Assembly (NCBI RefSeq): GCF_905220415.1 | Contig: NC_059545.1 | Coordinates: 134,001 to 198,000 of the forward strand | Length of the DNA: 64,000 nt | Source: Colias croceus | Lineage: Eukaryota > Arthropoda > Insecta > Lepidoptera > Pieridae | Direction of reading: 5' to 3' | Part shown: positions 12,901 through 22,781 of the stretch, one piece after another | How the letters are laid out: each line of letters begins with the position of its first letter | Numbering within the stretch: position 1 is the first letter of the stretch | Notes under the pieces: generated by a model | Seen by the model: the letters and a program-made list of their open reading frames with translations, nothing else | What the model was told of the DNA's origin: nothing | The model's database searches: none | Program-made: the position numbers and the translations under genes

Positions 12901-15900
12901 CCTCCCGCCACATTAACTCCCGTCACTTTACCTCCCGTCACTTTTGTCATTCGTTATTTTAAACTACATTTAAAGTTTCCCTTTATAATCTATTAGTATC
13001 TATTCCCTAAATCGAAATAATTTTGACTTTAACTTTCACTTTAACTTTAACTCGCGTCACTTTACCTCCCGTCACTTTTGTCATTCGTTATTTTAAACTA
13101 CATTTAAAGTTTTCCTTTATTATCTTTAAGTGTCTATTTATTCCCTAAATCGAAATAATTTTGAATTTAGCTTTCACTTTAACTTTACCTCCCGTCACTT
13201 TAACTTGCGTCACTTTAGCTTCCGTCACTTTACCTCCCGCCACATTAACTCCCGCCACTTTAACTTCCGTCACTACCTCCCGTCACTTTTGTCATGCGTT
13301 ATTTTAAACTACATTTAAAATTTCCCTAAGAATCTATACCCTAAATCGAAATAATTTTAACTAACTTTCACTTTAACTTTAACTCCCGCCACTTTCACTC
13401 GCGTCACTTTAACTTCCGTCACTTTAGCTCCCGTTACTTTACCTCCCGTCACTTAAAATAAAAATAAATAGTATACCGTATACTATTTTCGTTATATTCA
13501 CTGATTTTGCTAAACTTCTATGATAATAATTCATTGACAATTGAATTTCAAACCGTAAAAAATTGCACATTGTGTTGAACGGATGAGATTTATTTAAAAA
13601 AAATGTGAAAATTATTTTATTATTTGGTGTTGTAATATATCCGTTGAAGCTTGTTATTTTATATGTTGTTTTTTTTAGAAATAGAACATGTTATGTGGTC
13701 ATTTTAAATTTAAAACTTTTTTTTTAAATTTAAGGCATGCATGAATCTTATGTTCTTTTACACAAAACAAAAATATTCTCAGTACTAACGAACGTTTTAA
13801 ATACTGTATACTTAGTTAATGACAACTCAATCTCAATCAAAAATTTATTCGTATAAACTTTAAGTAACATTTTTTAACTATCATTGGACCACAATCCACA
13901 ACCAAAGTATTTGTATTGATAAGGTGCACCAAGACGCCGCATCGCGCCGCGCGTCGACGGCCGGCAGCGGCGCGCGGAGCCGCGCGGGCGCGCGCTCGAT
14001 GGCCGCGCTCAACGACGCCGTGCGACACGCCACCGACGGTTTCGTCGGCATCCTCGACATGTTCGGCTTCGAGGACGCCGCGCCCAGCCGTCTGGAACAC
14101 TTGTGCGCTAATCTGTGCGCAGAGACCATGCAACACTTCTACAACACTCACGTATTTAAGGTAACTAGTTAGATTGGTCAATAAATAAAGTAAGAACTAA
14201 ACTTTATTATCAGCTATTAATGATATGTACACATAAATATAATATGATAAATCTATCAAGTGTAACGTTCCTACTTAAAAAAATATATGCTCCTTTATTT
14301 ATTTTTTTAAATATTTTTTTCGTTGCATCAACTGTAATGCATATTACACATATGATCAAAAACAGAGATGGTTTTTAGAAGAGGTACAAATAAAAATATA
14401 CCCCAGCTGCACCATTATAATGAATATCACTTGAACAGTCGTCAGCGGAGTCGTGCCGCGAGGAGGGCGTGTCGGGCGCGCTGGAGGTGGAGTACGTGGA
14501 CAACGTGCCGTGCATCGACCTGGTGTCGTCGCTGCGCACGGGCCTGCTCGCCGCGCTTGACGCAGAATGCGCCGCGCGCGGCTCGCCCGACCAGTACGTC
14601 GCTAGAATCAAGACTGCGCACAGGTATTAAACAAATATGCCTTAAATGTATGTATAATAAGTTATATAATAAATATATAATAAATAATAACAAATAAACA
14701 AAAATAAATAATTAACAATGCACTGTTTTACATGTTTATGTTTCCACTTGCTAATCGTTAAAGATACGGGTTACAAGAATACAGAAGCAACTATTAAATA
14801 TAAAGAGAAAAAAAAAAAATACTGAAAGGTTATTTTATGAAAAAGTTAAGTTGGTTGTAACTATGTATACATAATATGTGAACATCAAATCAAATCTAAA
14901 TTTTTAATTGTGAATCGTTCAACAAGATAACTTAGTTTAAACGTAAACTACTGTAATTTATTTCAAATCATTTTCATACAGCTTAATATCACAAATGATA
15001 ATTCTTAATAATTCTCCAGAGGTCACCCGCGTCTGTGCGAGGCGCGGCCGCCGCACCCGCGCCGCTTCGCCGTGCGCCACTACGCGGGCGAGGTCACGTA
15101 CGACGCGACCGACTTCCTCGACGCCAACCGCGACTCCGTGCCTGACGATCTGCTGGCTGCCTTCGATACGAGGGCTTGCGAATTTGGCTTTGCGACACAT
15201 CTGTTTGGAGCTGAACTTAAGGTATATCAGAATTATATATATTTATACTGAATATCCAAGTGTGTAATTCAGCAAATTAAGTAAAGAGATTTAATAGAAC
15301 TTGGCAGTATTTAAGCGTATGTAGCAAAAAATAAATAAATATAAGCTTGTGTTACAACTAGTGGAGTAATTATAGGGGATTTACCCTGTGTGAAATCGGG
15401 ACGATGTAACTAGCACCTTATAGGAAAAAAATCTTGTTTATAATTAAGAATAATATAGGTAGGTAACTTACTTCAAACATTTTTTTCTGCAATAATTGTA
15501 ATAATATTATCTTACGAATAAACAATTAATGCAAAATAACAGGGTATACAAAGGAGATAATATTCTGCTTTGGTTGCAGGCGCTGTCAGCAGCGGGCGGG
15601 CCGTCGGGCGCGCAGTTCCGCGCGTCGCCGACGGCGGGCGGCGCCAGCGCGGCGCCCCCGCCCGGCGCGCCGCTGTCGGGCGCCTCCACGCTCACGCAGG
15701 ACTTCCACACGCGCCTCGACAACCTGCTGCGCACGCTCGTGCACGCGCGGCCCCACTTCGTGCGCTGCTTGCGGGCCAACGCCACCGAGGCGCCCATGCA
15801 GTTCGATAGAGCTACTGTCGCTACGCAGGTACGTGTTGTTAGATGATAATGTAACAGCAGGCCTCCTACAGAAGCCAGGATATCTTTATTAAAAGTGTTC

Positions 15901-18900
15901 TTTTAAAACTATAACATTTAATTAGTGCCACAAACTTATCTGACCCGGTGGCAAAAACTGGAACTACGTGCCGCCATTTTGAAATGTCACATTTTCACAG
16001 ACTTTTCATACGGAATATTTTGTTTAAATAAAAAGAAAGCGACATCAGTGACACTGACAGATAAGTTTGTGGCACTAGGAGGCAAGATTGAATCAAGACT
16101 CGATACTATAAGGCCTATTCAAACTACAGCCGTACCGATCGGCTGTTCGCTACCGTACTCGGATCGGTCGTGATTAGAGTTTCTATAATATACTACGTTA
16201 TACGCTGCGGCGGTAGCGGATACCGCTCTGATCTGAATAGGCCTTTATATTCTTTAAATTTAAGGACGCTGTCACAAATCTGCGTTACTCAAATTTAGGT
16301 ATCTAACGTCGCCACGTGGTTCGCGGGAACATCGCGCTCACGTAAACATAGCGCATTCCATTTTATAGACCATCTTCATACTTGATATTATTTTTTTTTA
16401 TATTTTTATTGAAATTGATTCCAGAAGATTACTGGGAACTTTAAAAATTCATTTTGTTACTATTATTAGTAGGTACGATCCTTATAAGTATTTTAGTGTA
16501 TTCAACCAACTTCAAAAAGTGTGACTATTTTACAACAATTTGAATATGAATTGTATTATTGTATACAATATCGAAGCTTTTTAAGAAATGTATAAAATAC
16601 TTTTTTAAGAATTATTATCATACATAATATTATATGTTACCGGCAATATATTAAACCCGGCATTGTAAGCAATTCTTAGTAAATGTATGTTATTCCGAGA
16701 AACAGTCGGAATGAAATAAATTAAATTCGTTACCACACATTCACATTACCTATATCTTTAAATATGAACTTTTCCTAAGTAGCAAACACATTTGCAAATG
16801 TGGGTGGTTTTTGGGGTAGCTATTAACCAATATGAGGTCAAAACTAAAATCCAAGATGGCACCGACGAAAATTTGAAATCTTTTCGTCATGGGTGTCATT
16901 TTCAAGGAGTTGGAGTAGCTATTAAATAAGTATTAATCAATATGAGGTCAAATCTAAAATCCAAAATGGCGCCGACGACAATTTGACATCATTTCGTCAC
17001 GGGTGTCATTTTCATGGTTTTTGGGGTAGCTATTAACCAATATGAGGTCAAAACTAAAATCCAAGATGGCGCCGACAAAAATTTTATATATTTTCTTCAT
17101 GGGTGTCATTTTCATGGTTATTGGGGTAGCTATTAACGAATATGAGGTCAAAACTAAAATCGAAGATGGCGCCGACGAAAATTTTACATCATTTCGTCAC
17201 GGGTGTCATTTTCATGGTTATTGGGGTAGCTATTAACGAATATGAGGTCAAAACTAAAATCCAAGATGGCGCCGACGAAAATCTTACATATTTTCGTCAT
17301 GGGTGTCATTTTCATGGTTTTTGGGGTATCTATTAACCAATATGAGGACAAAACTAAAATCCAAGATGGTGTCGACGAAACTTTACATCTTTTCGGCATG
17401 GGTGTCATTTTCAAGGTTTTTGAGACAGCTATTACCAAATCCCTAATGTAACCGTCGATAATTAGGTATATTTTTCTTACTCCTTTAAAGTAAACTTAAA
17501 TAAAATAACAAAAACGTTAACAACCACAGTTTTGTAGAAAGTCTTAAAAAAACAATTTTAAAGAACATTGAAATGCATATTTAGAAATTTAATATAAAAC
17601 GCAACTCTGTGGCAATCATGTTAATATTCTGACAGATATTAGTAACTTTAAATATATTCTTTAAATATATTCGCTAAACTTTATTTAAAATAAAGTTTAT
17701 CTAAAACATTTAAACGAAGAGAATAAAATAAAAAAGAACGTGTGTGCCGAGAAAACGTGTCAGGAGTGAAACTTCTTTGGCGAGATTCATAGATACCAAA
17801 ATCGCCGCCTTGCTCCATAACGCGACAGTATTACCATGACGCGATCTTGAAATTCGACGACCATCTTGGATTTTAGTTTTGACCTCATATTCGTTAATAG
17901 CTACCCCAAAAACCATGAAAATGACACCCATTACGAAAAATGTCAAATTTTCGTCAGCGCTATCTTGGATTATAGTTTTGACCTCATATTCGTTAATAGC
18001 TATCCCAAAAACCATGAAAATGACACCCATGATGAAAAGATGTCAAATTTTTCGTCGGCGCCATCTTGGATTATAGTTTTGACCTCATATTCGATAATAG
18101 CTACCCCAAAAACCATGAAAATGACACCCATGACGAAAAGATGTAAAATTTTCGTCGGCGCCATCTTGGATTTCAGTTTTGACCTCATATTGGTTAATAG
18201 CTACCCCAAAAACCATGAAAATGACACCCATGACGAAAAGATGTAAAATTTTTGTCGGCGCCATCTTAGATTATAGTTTTGACCTCATATTCGTTAATAG
18301 CTACCCCAAAAACCATGAAAATGACACCCATGACGAAAAGATGTAAAATTTTCGTCGGCGCCATCTTGGATTTCAGTTTTGACCTCATATTGGTTAATAG
18401 CTACCCCAAAAACCATGAAAATGACACCCATGACGAAAAGTTGTAAAATTTTTGTCGGCGCCATCTTGGATTATAGTTTTGACCTCATATTCGTTAATAG
18501 CTACCCCAAAAACCATGAAAATGACACCCATGACGAAAAGATGTAAAATTTTCGTCGGCGCCATCTTGGATTTCAGTTTTGACCTCATATTCGGTAATAG
18601 CTACCCCAAAAACTATGAAAATGACACCCATCACGAAAAAAAGCCAAATTTTCATCGACGCCATCTTGAATTGTTTTACCCCACCAATCTACAACAACCC
18701 ATAAAAAAGAGGATCTCAGGCAAGGTAATTTTAAAAACATAATTTTAAATTACAAATAATTGGAATATGAAACTTATACAGTGTACTCATAAAAAGTATC
18801 AAATATTTCAAATCACGAAAAAGACAGTGCACGCACAATAATCTTTTTTATTTCGTTTTTATTTTTGGCACGAGGAGCGATACACCCGTCCTTCCAAGAG

Positions 18901-21900
18901 CGCTTCTGAGCGCGGTCTGACGAACCGCGAGAACAAAATGTATGAAGAAATCGACAAGTATTTTTAATTTAGCTCATTATTGAAATAAAATTTTGATTTA
19001 GATTCATAAAAATTACACCATATATAAAGGACTATATATCCCTCAATAAGATATAGTTAAGAAGATAGATTAGGCTCTTAATTTTCCTAAAATGGTACCG
19101 GTTTAGACCCCATTTTTTTGCATTTTATGCGTTTATTGTGATGGAAAAAACGTATTTCAGCGACAATTTTGTATGACGTCGTACAATTTTTATAAGATGA
19201 ACGTAGAGCTGAATATATTATCTTTAAATTAAGATATTACTATGTTCTCACGTGTAATTGCTTTAAGTTAAAATGGTACCGAAAAACAGCGTGTTTTTGT
19301 AAAAATACGTTATAGCGTCCTTAAAGGCAAAAATATATTTTTTCAATTCAAGTGGAATATTTTTATCTTCTTCGTATCGTATTCTTCTTAAGTGTACTTT
19401 TATCTATCACTATTCTGATTTCCAATAATGGTTTATTCCATTTTATTTTATTCTTACATTAAAGTTAAATACGAACATTATTTCTTAACTTAATCAACTA
19501 AACGGCTATATTTGAATGGCAGGTGCGAGCGCTACAAATCCTGGAGACGGTGCAGCTGATGGCGAACGGGTACCCGCACCGCATGCGGTTCCGCGCGTTC
19601 GGCGGGCGCTACCGGGCGCTGTGGGCGCGCGGCAAGGAGGAGTGGGCCGAGTGGGACGGCGAGGCGGCGGGCTGCGCGCGCGTGCTGCGTGCCGTGGCGG
19701 CCGGCGGCGCCCCGCCCGCACCGCACTCGCCCGCCGCCGTGCGCTGGGCCATCGGCAAGCGGCACGTCTTCCTCAGCGAGGGGATGAGACAGGTCACTCG
19801 ATCAATATACAACCGATAACATTAATTAACATTAACGTATATGAACTCACATCTCTGTTGTAATTGGATAAAACAATCGAGCAGATCGATTTATTATTAT
19901 CTACTAGGTTCCCGCCCGCGGCTTCGTCCGCGCATTCAAAGAAAAACGCGCATAGTTCCCGTACCCGTGGGTTTTCCGGAATTGCGTCATTTTCCCGGGA
20001 TAAAAAGTTGCCTATGTCCTTTCTCGGGTATCCAAATATCTCCATACCAAATTTCATGAAAATTGGTTCAGTAGTTTAGGCGTGATTGAGTAACAGACAG
20101 ACAGACAGAGTTACTTTCGCATTTATAATATTAGTATGGATTACTAATCAATCAATCATGGAGAGCGTGTTCATTGTTCCTGCGTCTTTACTTGCAGCAT
20201 TTAAACAATCTCTCCTTTATACAGGGTGTCCCACTGTTGGTATACTAAGCTCAAAGGAGGTTATAGTCTTGCATACGCTAAGTAGGTACGTTAAAAATAC
20301 TTATAAAATTCCAGACGCAGTTTTTTTTTCAAATAGATGATTTCTTAAAACTCTATGTGTACACCGTTAACAAGCAACCCGCCCAACTTTGCCACCAGCA
20401 CGTGAGCTATCCGTTTAAGATTATGTTTTCATAGACAAAATTCTCACATTAGAGAAGCGGTATATGCCGGCTGCGCGAAGCTAGAGAAGAAAACATGGAC
20501 TTTCAGGAAAAAATCATTAAAAAATTTTTGACGTAATTGTTGTTCAAGTATTTTTTACGTGATCAGTGTATGTGTCGTGGTCATATCGTAGATTTGATCA
20601 TTTCATGATATGAGTGGCCATTTCACGAAATGGTCGCATATCGTGAAATGGCCATCATAGTTTGATCAGATCGTTAAATCGTCAACGTTTCACGATTTGG
20701 TCATCCACATTTGGCCAGATCATATAAAATATAAAGAGTCCATAAAATATTAAAAAATTTCAGAATAACTATATTCTAAAAAAATGTTTAATGCCATTTA
20801 AGTTAGTGCCGCGGCAGCGGCCGGCGAATGCCAGAAGCGAATCGTTTTTGCAATAGAAAAAGGTTAGGTTAGGTTAGACTTTGATAAACAACGCGAAGCG
20901 GATCGCTTTTTAAAAAACAAACAAAATAATATAGTTTTAGTTTCTTAAATTATTTTATTTAAGTCATAATATTGTTATTAAACGAATTATGAAGTTTTTA
21001 ACTGCGAATAATTTAATTTTCGCCAGCGGCCGCCATCTTATCACATAAACACAGAGCTTGCAGCGCCTCTACCAACGATAAATGTAACTATTTTACGATA
21101 TGATCAAATAATTTTGATCATTTCATGAAAAAACCGTGCGTTAATTGGCCATATCGTGAAACGATTTCTTATCATTGATCTGCCCAAACCACATCATGAT
21201 GTGGCCAAACTAAATTGGCCATTTCACGATATGCGACCATTTCGTGAAATGGCCACTCATATCATGAAATGATCAAATCTACGATATGACCACGACATGT
21301 GCAAAACTACAAGTCCCTTCGCGCTTAGTTTACCAATAGTGGGACACCCTGTATATGAAACACTTATTTAAGAAAAATTGTAGTTGAGGACAACAATTAC
21401 AATTTTTACTGTGCACTTTACAGCTTAAATAATGTGTCCAAGTTTTATCAACCAAATTAATTGTGCGCACAGGTGTTGGAGCGCATGCGACGCGCGCGTC
21501 GCGCGGCGGCGGCGCAGTGCATCCAAGCGGCGTGGCGGCGGCACCGCGCGCGGCTGGCGGGCGCCCCGCGCCGCCCGCGCCCCGCGCCCATCGCCGGCAC
21601 GCCGCCGCCCGAGCCGCCGCTCCCGCCCGCGCACTCCAAGTGCGACCCCGCGCTCGTCAAGCGCACCTGCTCGCTCTTCGGCCTCGACTTGGTTAGTTTC
21701 CACTTACACACTTGCACTGTTCAGTTAGATATACGTAATGATATTGTTTGTCGTGATGTCGAGAAAGGTTGATAGCGATAGTAAAGTGAACGCAGTCGCA
21801 TGTGCAGGAACGGCCGCCGCCGCTGCCGCCGTCGCGCGCGTACACGGTGTCGAACGGCGTGAAACTGGGCTACCCGCAGCAGCGCACCGTGGCCGCCGAC

Positions 21901-22781
21901 TGGGACGAGGCGGGCGTGCGCCTGCGCGCCGGCGACACTGTGCTCGCGCTCGGTGCCGCGCCGCGCGGCCACGTCACTGTGCAGGTACATACACACACAC
22001 ACACACACACTGCACAACGTACCACACCACTTCTACATAAGTTATACTTATTATTATATTACGCAAATATCTGTCGTGGCCATATCGTAGATTTGCTCAT
22101 TTCATGAAATGGCCAATTTAGTATGGCCAGATCGTTAAATCGTCAACGTTTCACGATTTGGTCATCGACATTTGGCCAGATCGTATAAAATATAGGTTAG
22201 GTTCGGTTAGGTTAGACTTTAACAAACAACGCACGAGCCGAGCGAGCAAAGCGAGCGTGCCGCGGCAGCGGCCGGCGAGTGCCAGAAGCGAATCGCTTTT
22301 TAAAAAAAGAAACAAAAATGGTCGAATTTCGTGAAATGGCCATCCACGTTTGGCCAGATCGACGATCTGGTCAAATGTGGATGACCAAATCGTGAAACGT
22401 TGACGATTTAACGATCTGGCCAAACTAAATTGGCCATTTCATGAAATGAGCAAATCTACGATATGGCCACGACATATCCACCGAAATTTCAAGTTACTTG
22501 AAACAATGAACAAGAAATACTTACATAATATTTCCTACCTAGGTATTTCATAATCAGTACGTTACAGAATAGCACATTAAAATAAAATAATAGATATATT
22601 ATCCCAGACCCGTTTCATTGCAAGTAATTTATAAGTATCAATGTAACCTACAAGTTGCTTGTATCATTAACTGTATATTGTATGGTAGGTGTGCGGTCGC
22701 ACAGTGCCGGTGCCGCACAGCGTGCTGGCGCCGCCGCGCGCGCCGCGCCCCGCGCCGCCGCCGCCGCCCGCACCCGCATAG
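6933..22781 (+). CDS. dachs: Dachs-like unconventional myosin (class XX), 5' end missing
   Basis: Exons: 6933-7208, 7536-7711, 8457-8622, 8960-9132, 9841-10040, 10386-10575, 11099-11353, 13924-14160, 14439-14623, 15020-15221, 15580-15828, 19523-19792, 21473-21691, 21808-21984, 22689-22781 (stop TAG). All junction phases agree, giving 1021 residues after a partial first codon. Order: helical segment (about 1-30), Gly/Ala repeat (31-58), proline-rich linker, motor domain start 'DVDDLIHLRGPL' (about 117), P-loop GVSGSGKT (206-213), switch I NSHSSR (257-262), switch II LDMFGFE (522-528), actin-interface helix ending 'PHFVRCLRAN', converter, one IQ motif (about 875-888), and a short proline-rich tail. 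Lengths such as 'VTDGALYRTKIHCYFLDQTRV' segments and 'LCAETMQHFYNTHVF' recall Dachs rather than conventional myosins. Dachs acts at the apical cell cortex downstream of Fat/Dachsous in Hippo signalling. Another orphan myosin class is possible. Confidence 0.82.
7031..7104 (+). repeat. 9-nt coding repeat encoding (Ala-Ala-Gly)n
   Basis: About eight tandem 9-nt units of the form GCG-GCC-GGT encode Ala-Ala-Gly repeats in the N-terminal extension of the myosin, ahead of the motor domain. Units differ mainly at third codon positions, so the peptide repeat is better kept than the DNA repeat. It is followed by a proline-rich linker. Length variation between individuals is likely. Confidence 0.85.
7766..8178 (+). 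mobile_element. SINE with tRNA-type B box and intact target-site duplication
   Basis: The insert is flanked by the 15-bp direct repeat TTATAACAGAATATT (7751-7765 and 8179-8193). Near its 5' end is GGGTTCGATTCCCGG, a good RNA polymerase III B box; no A box precedes it, so the copy is probably 5'-truncated. The 3' part contains 'CTTACCCTACGGGGACATGG' and ends in a T-rich tail. It lies in the intron between the second and third placed myosin exons (7712-8456). Confidence 0.75.
8960..9132 (+). CDS. dachs: Myosin exon: P-loop to switch I
   Basis: This exon encodes the nucleotide-binding P-loop with the preceding exon (G from base 8622 plus 8960-8961) and ends inside switch I. The P-loop reads GVSGSGKT where active myosins have GESGAGKT, and switch I reads NSHSSR where NxNSSR is usual. 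The GKT lysine and threonine are kept. The next exon begins GHFIEV, completing 'SSRIGHFIEV'. The substitutions fit a myosin with little or no ATPase cycle, as reported for Dachs-class motors. Confidence 0.85.
9183..9675 (+). mobile_element. 'AACCGACTTC' terminal-inverted-repeat element
   Basis: It begins AACCGACTTCAAAAA and ends GGAAGTCGGTT, imperfect terminal inverted repeats. Internally it carries 'GGAGGAGGTTATCAATTCGG' and 'CCGATTACTCCGAGGTTTC', which recur in the same order in the copy at 33221-33438. There is no ORF. It sits in the myosin intron 9133-9840. Confidence 0.7.
11485..11570 (-). mobile_element. Fragment of the 'AACCGACTTC' element, reversed
   Basis: The reverse complement closely matches the last ~100 bp of the element at 9183-9675, including 'CGGTTGTTTTTAACGTAG' and the 'AATATCAAATCTTTTTTATTT' stretch. 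Only one end is present. It lies in myosin intron 11354-13923. Confidence 0.65.
11570..11660. repeat. 'CCGATA' hexamer-rich terminal repeat
   Basis: The string 'GATGCATCGATACGCC' is followed by clusters of CCGATA hexamers on both sides of a short AT-rich spacer. It looks like one end of a DNA transposon (hAT-like ends of this style exist), but no matching second end was found nearby. Confidence 0.4.
12028..13460. repeat. 15-bp minisatellite blocks with longer interspersed repeats
   Basis: At least six blocks of degenerate 15-bp units of type CGTCACTTTAACTCC occur near 12028-12146, 12590-12660, 12765-12945, 13050-13075, 13190-13290 and 13380-13455. Blocks from 12660 on are joined by near-identical ~100-bp spacers starting TTTTGTCATTCGTTATTTT and running to 'TCCCTAAATCGAAATAATTT'. 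As 15 is a multiple of 3, the array gives open frames of SRHF(N/T) on + and VTGGKVT on -; these are shadows, not genes. All lie in one myosin intron. Confidence 0.9.
13924..14160 (+). CDS. dachs: Myosin exon: loop plus switch II
   Basis: The exon starts VHQDAASRRAS after a weak acceptor (aag at 13921-13923), passes a Gly/Ser/Arg-rich loop, and reads GFVGILDMFGFE, keeping the D-x-x-G-F-E core of myosin switch II. It then continues into a relay-helix region LCAETMQHFYNTHVFK and ends with a good gtaact donor. The upstream exon (11099-11353) ends in an unusual donor, gttcgt. Confidence 0.85.
15923..16077. mobile_element. 155-bp MITE, ends TAGTGCCACAAACTTATCTG
   Basis: A perfect 20-bp terminal inverted repeat (TAGTGCCACAAACTTATCTG and its complement) bounds a 155-bp sequence with no ORF of note. 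It is in myosin intron 15829-19522. Confidence 0.8.
16107..16249. mobile_element. 143-bp MITE, ends TATAAGGCCTATTCA
   Basis: Inverted ends TATAAGGCCTATTCA and TGAATAGGCCTTTATA bound a short GC-richer core with 'CGGATCGGTCGTG' and 'CGGCGGTAGCGG'. It is non-coding and lies just downstream of the preceding MITE. Confidence 0.7.
16800..17440 (+). repeat. 100-bp satellite array, forward orientation (~6 monomers)
   Basis: The tandem monomer is ~100 bp and contains GGGGTAGCTATTAACCAA, TATGAGGTCAAAACTAAAAT, CCAAGATGGCGCCGACGAAA and GGGTGTCATTTTCATGG. Repeat starts are spaced at about 17022, 17122, 17222 and 17322. The first monomers are the most diverged. The same monomer is arrayed in reverse at 17855-18670. 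Confidence 0.95.
17855..18670 (-). repeat. Same 100-bp satellite, inverted array (~8 monomers)
   Basis: These are reverse-complement monomers of the array at 16800-17440, separated from it by ~415 bp of unrelated AT-rich DNA. From about 18045 the monomers alternate between two variants ('GGATTATAG' and 'GGATTTCAG'), giving a 200-bp higher-order unit. Each carries GGCGCCATCTTGG or a close variant. Long open frames here arise from stop-poor monomers and are not genes. Confidence 0.95.
18671..19522. other. Intronic DNA without recognised features
   Basis: AT-rich remainder of myosin intron 15829-19522. A short GC-richer patch at 18870-18940 (GGCACGAGGAGCG onward) was noted but not assigned to anything. 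Confidence 0.5.
19904..20136 (+). mobile_element. RTE-type LINE 3' remnant
   Basis: It starts CTAGGTTCCCGCCCGCGGCTTC and ends CGCATTTATAATATTAGT, the signature of a very common lepidopteran non-LTR 3' end. It includes 'AAATTGGTTCAGTAG'-like and GTGATTGAGTAACAGACAG segments. Another copy of the same subfamily is at 44071-44246. It lies in myosin intron 19793-21472. Confidence 0.65.
20219..21354. mobile_element. TIR element with ends ATACAGGGTGTCCCACT, host of a nested element
   Basis: The left end ATACAGGGTGTCCCACTGTT and right end AATAGTGGGACACCCTGTAT are inverted copies, ~1.14 kb apart. The body has no ORF of note and contains a second element at 20574-21300, so the original element was much shorter. 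It lies in myosin intron 19793-21472. Confidence 0.75.
20574..21300. mobile_element. Palindrome-rich TIR element, copy 1 (nested)
   Basis: About 80-bp near-identical terminal inverted repeats start TGTCGTGGTCATATCGTAG. The arms are built from short palindromes: TCATTTCATGA, CCATTTCACGAAATGG, CATATCGTGAAATGG. The core holds three TTAGG units (GGTTAGGTTAGGTTAG) and a GC-rich block 'GCCGCGGCAGCGGCCGGC'. Copy 2 is at 22072-22474. No ORF. Confidence 0.8.
21473..21691 (+). CDS. dachs: Myosin exon: converter end, IQ motif, proline-rich segment
   Basis: It reads VLERMRRARRAAAAQCIQ followed by AAWRRHRARLAG, matching the IQ consensus IQxxxRxxxxR, a calmodulin/light-chain site. A proline-rich stretch and 'CDPALVKRTCSLFGLDL' follow. 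Only one IQ motif is seen, so the lever arm is short. Confidence 0.85.
21808..22781 (+). CDS. dachs: Myosin C-terminal tail exons
   Basis: Exons 21808-21984 and 22689-22781 encode a globular-looking segment 'AYTVSNGVKLGYPQQRTVAA' ... 'VRLRAGDTVLALG' ... 'VCGRTVPVPHSVL' and finish in a proline-rich end of 31 residues before TAG at 22779-22781. There is no coiled coil, FERM or MyTH4 domain, which argues against conventional, VII, X, XV and XXII class myosins and fits a short-tailed Dachs. Confidence 0.8.
21988..22011. repeat. (CA)n microsatellite at a splice donor
   Basis: A run of CA dinucleotides begins a few bases after the donor site (gtacat) of the exon ending at 21984. Confidence 0.85.
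22072..22474. mobile_element. Palindrome-rich TIR element, copy 2
   Basis: It starts TGTCGTGGCCATATCGTAG and ends with the inverted copy CTACGATATGGCCACGACA. It shares the TTAGG-like run, the 'GCCGCGGCAGCGGCCGGC' block and the ATTTCATGAAAT palindromes with copy 1. The 4-bp repeat TATC flanks both sides, a plausible target-site duplication. It lies in the final myosin intron. Confidence 0.8.

Noticed and set aside
12672..13318. Repetitive SRHFN / VTGGKV open frames
   Set aside because: Produced by the 15-bp minisatellite period, not by a protein-coding gene.
16800..18670. CRISPR-like regular array
   Set aside because: Adjacent 100-bp monomers without distinct spacers, in a eukaryotic intron; this is a satellite.
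20865..22230. Telomeric TTAGG sequence
   Set aside because: Only about three units per site, inside a TIR element; an internal motif, not a telomere.
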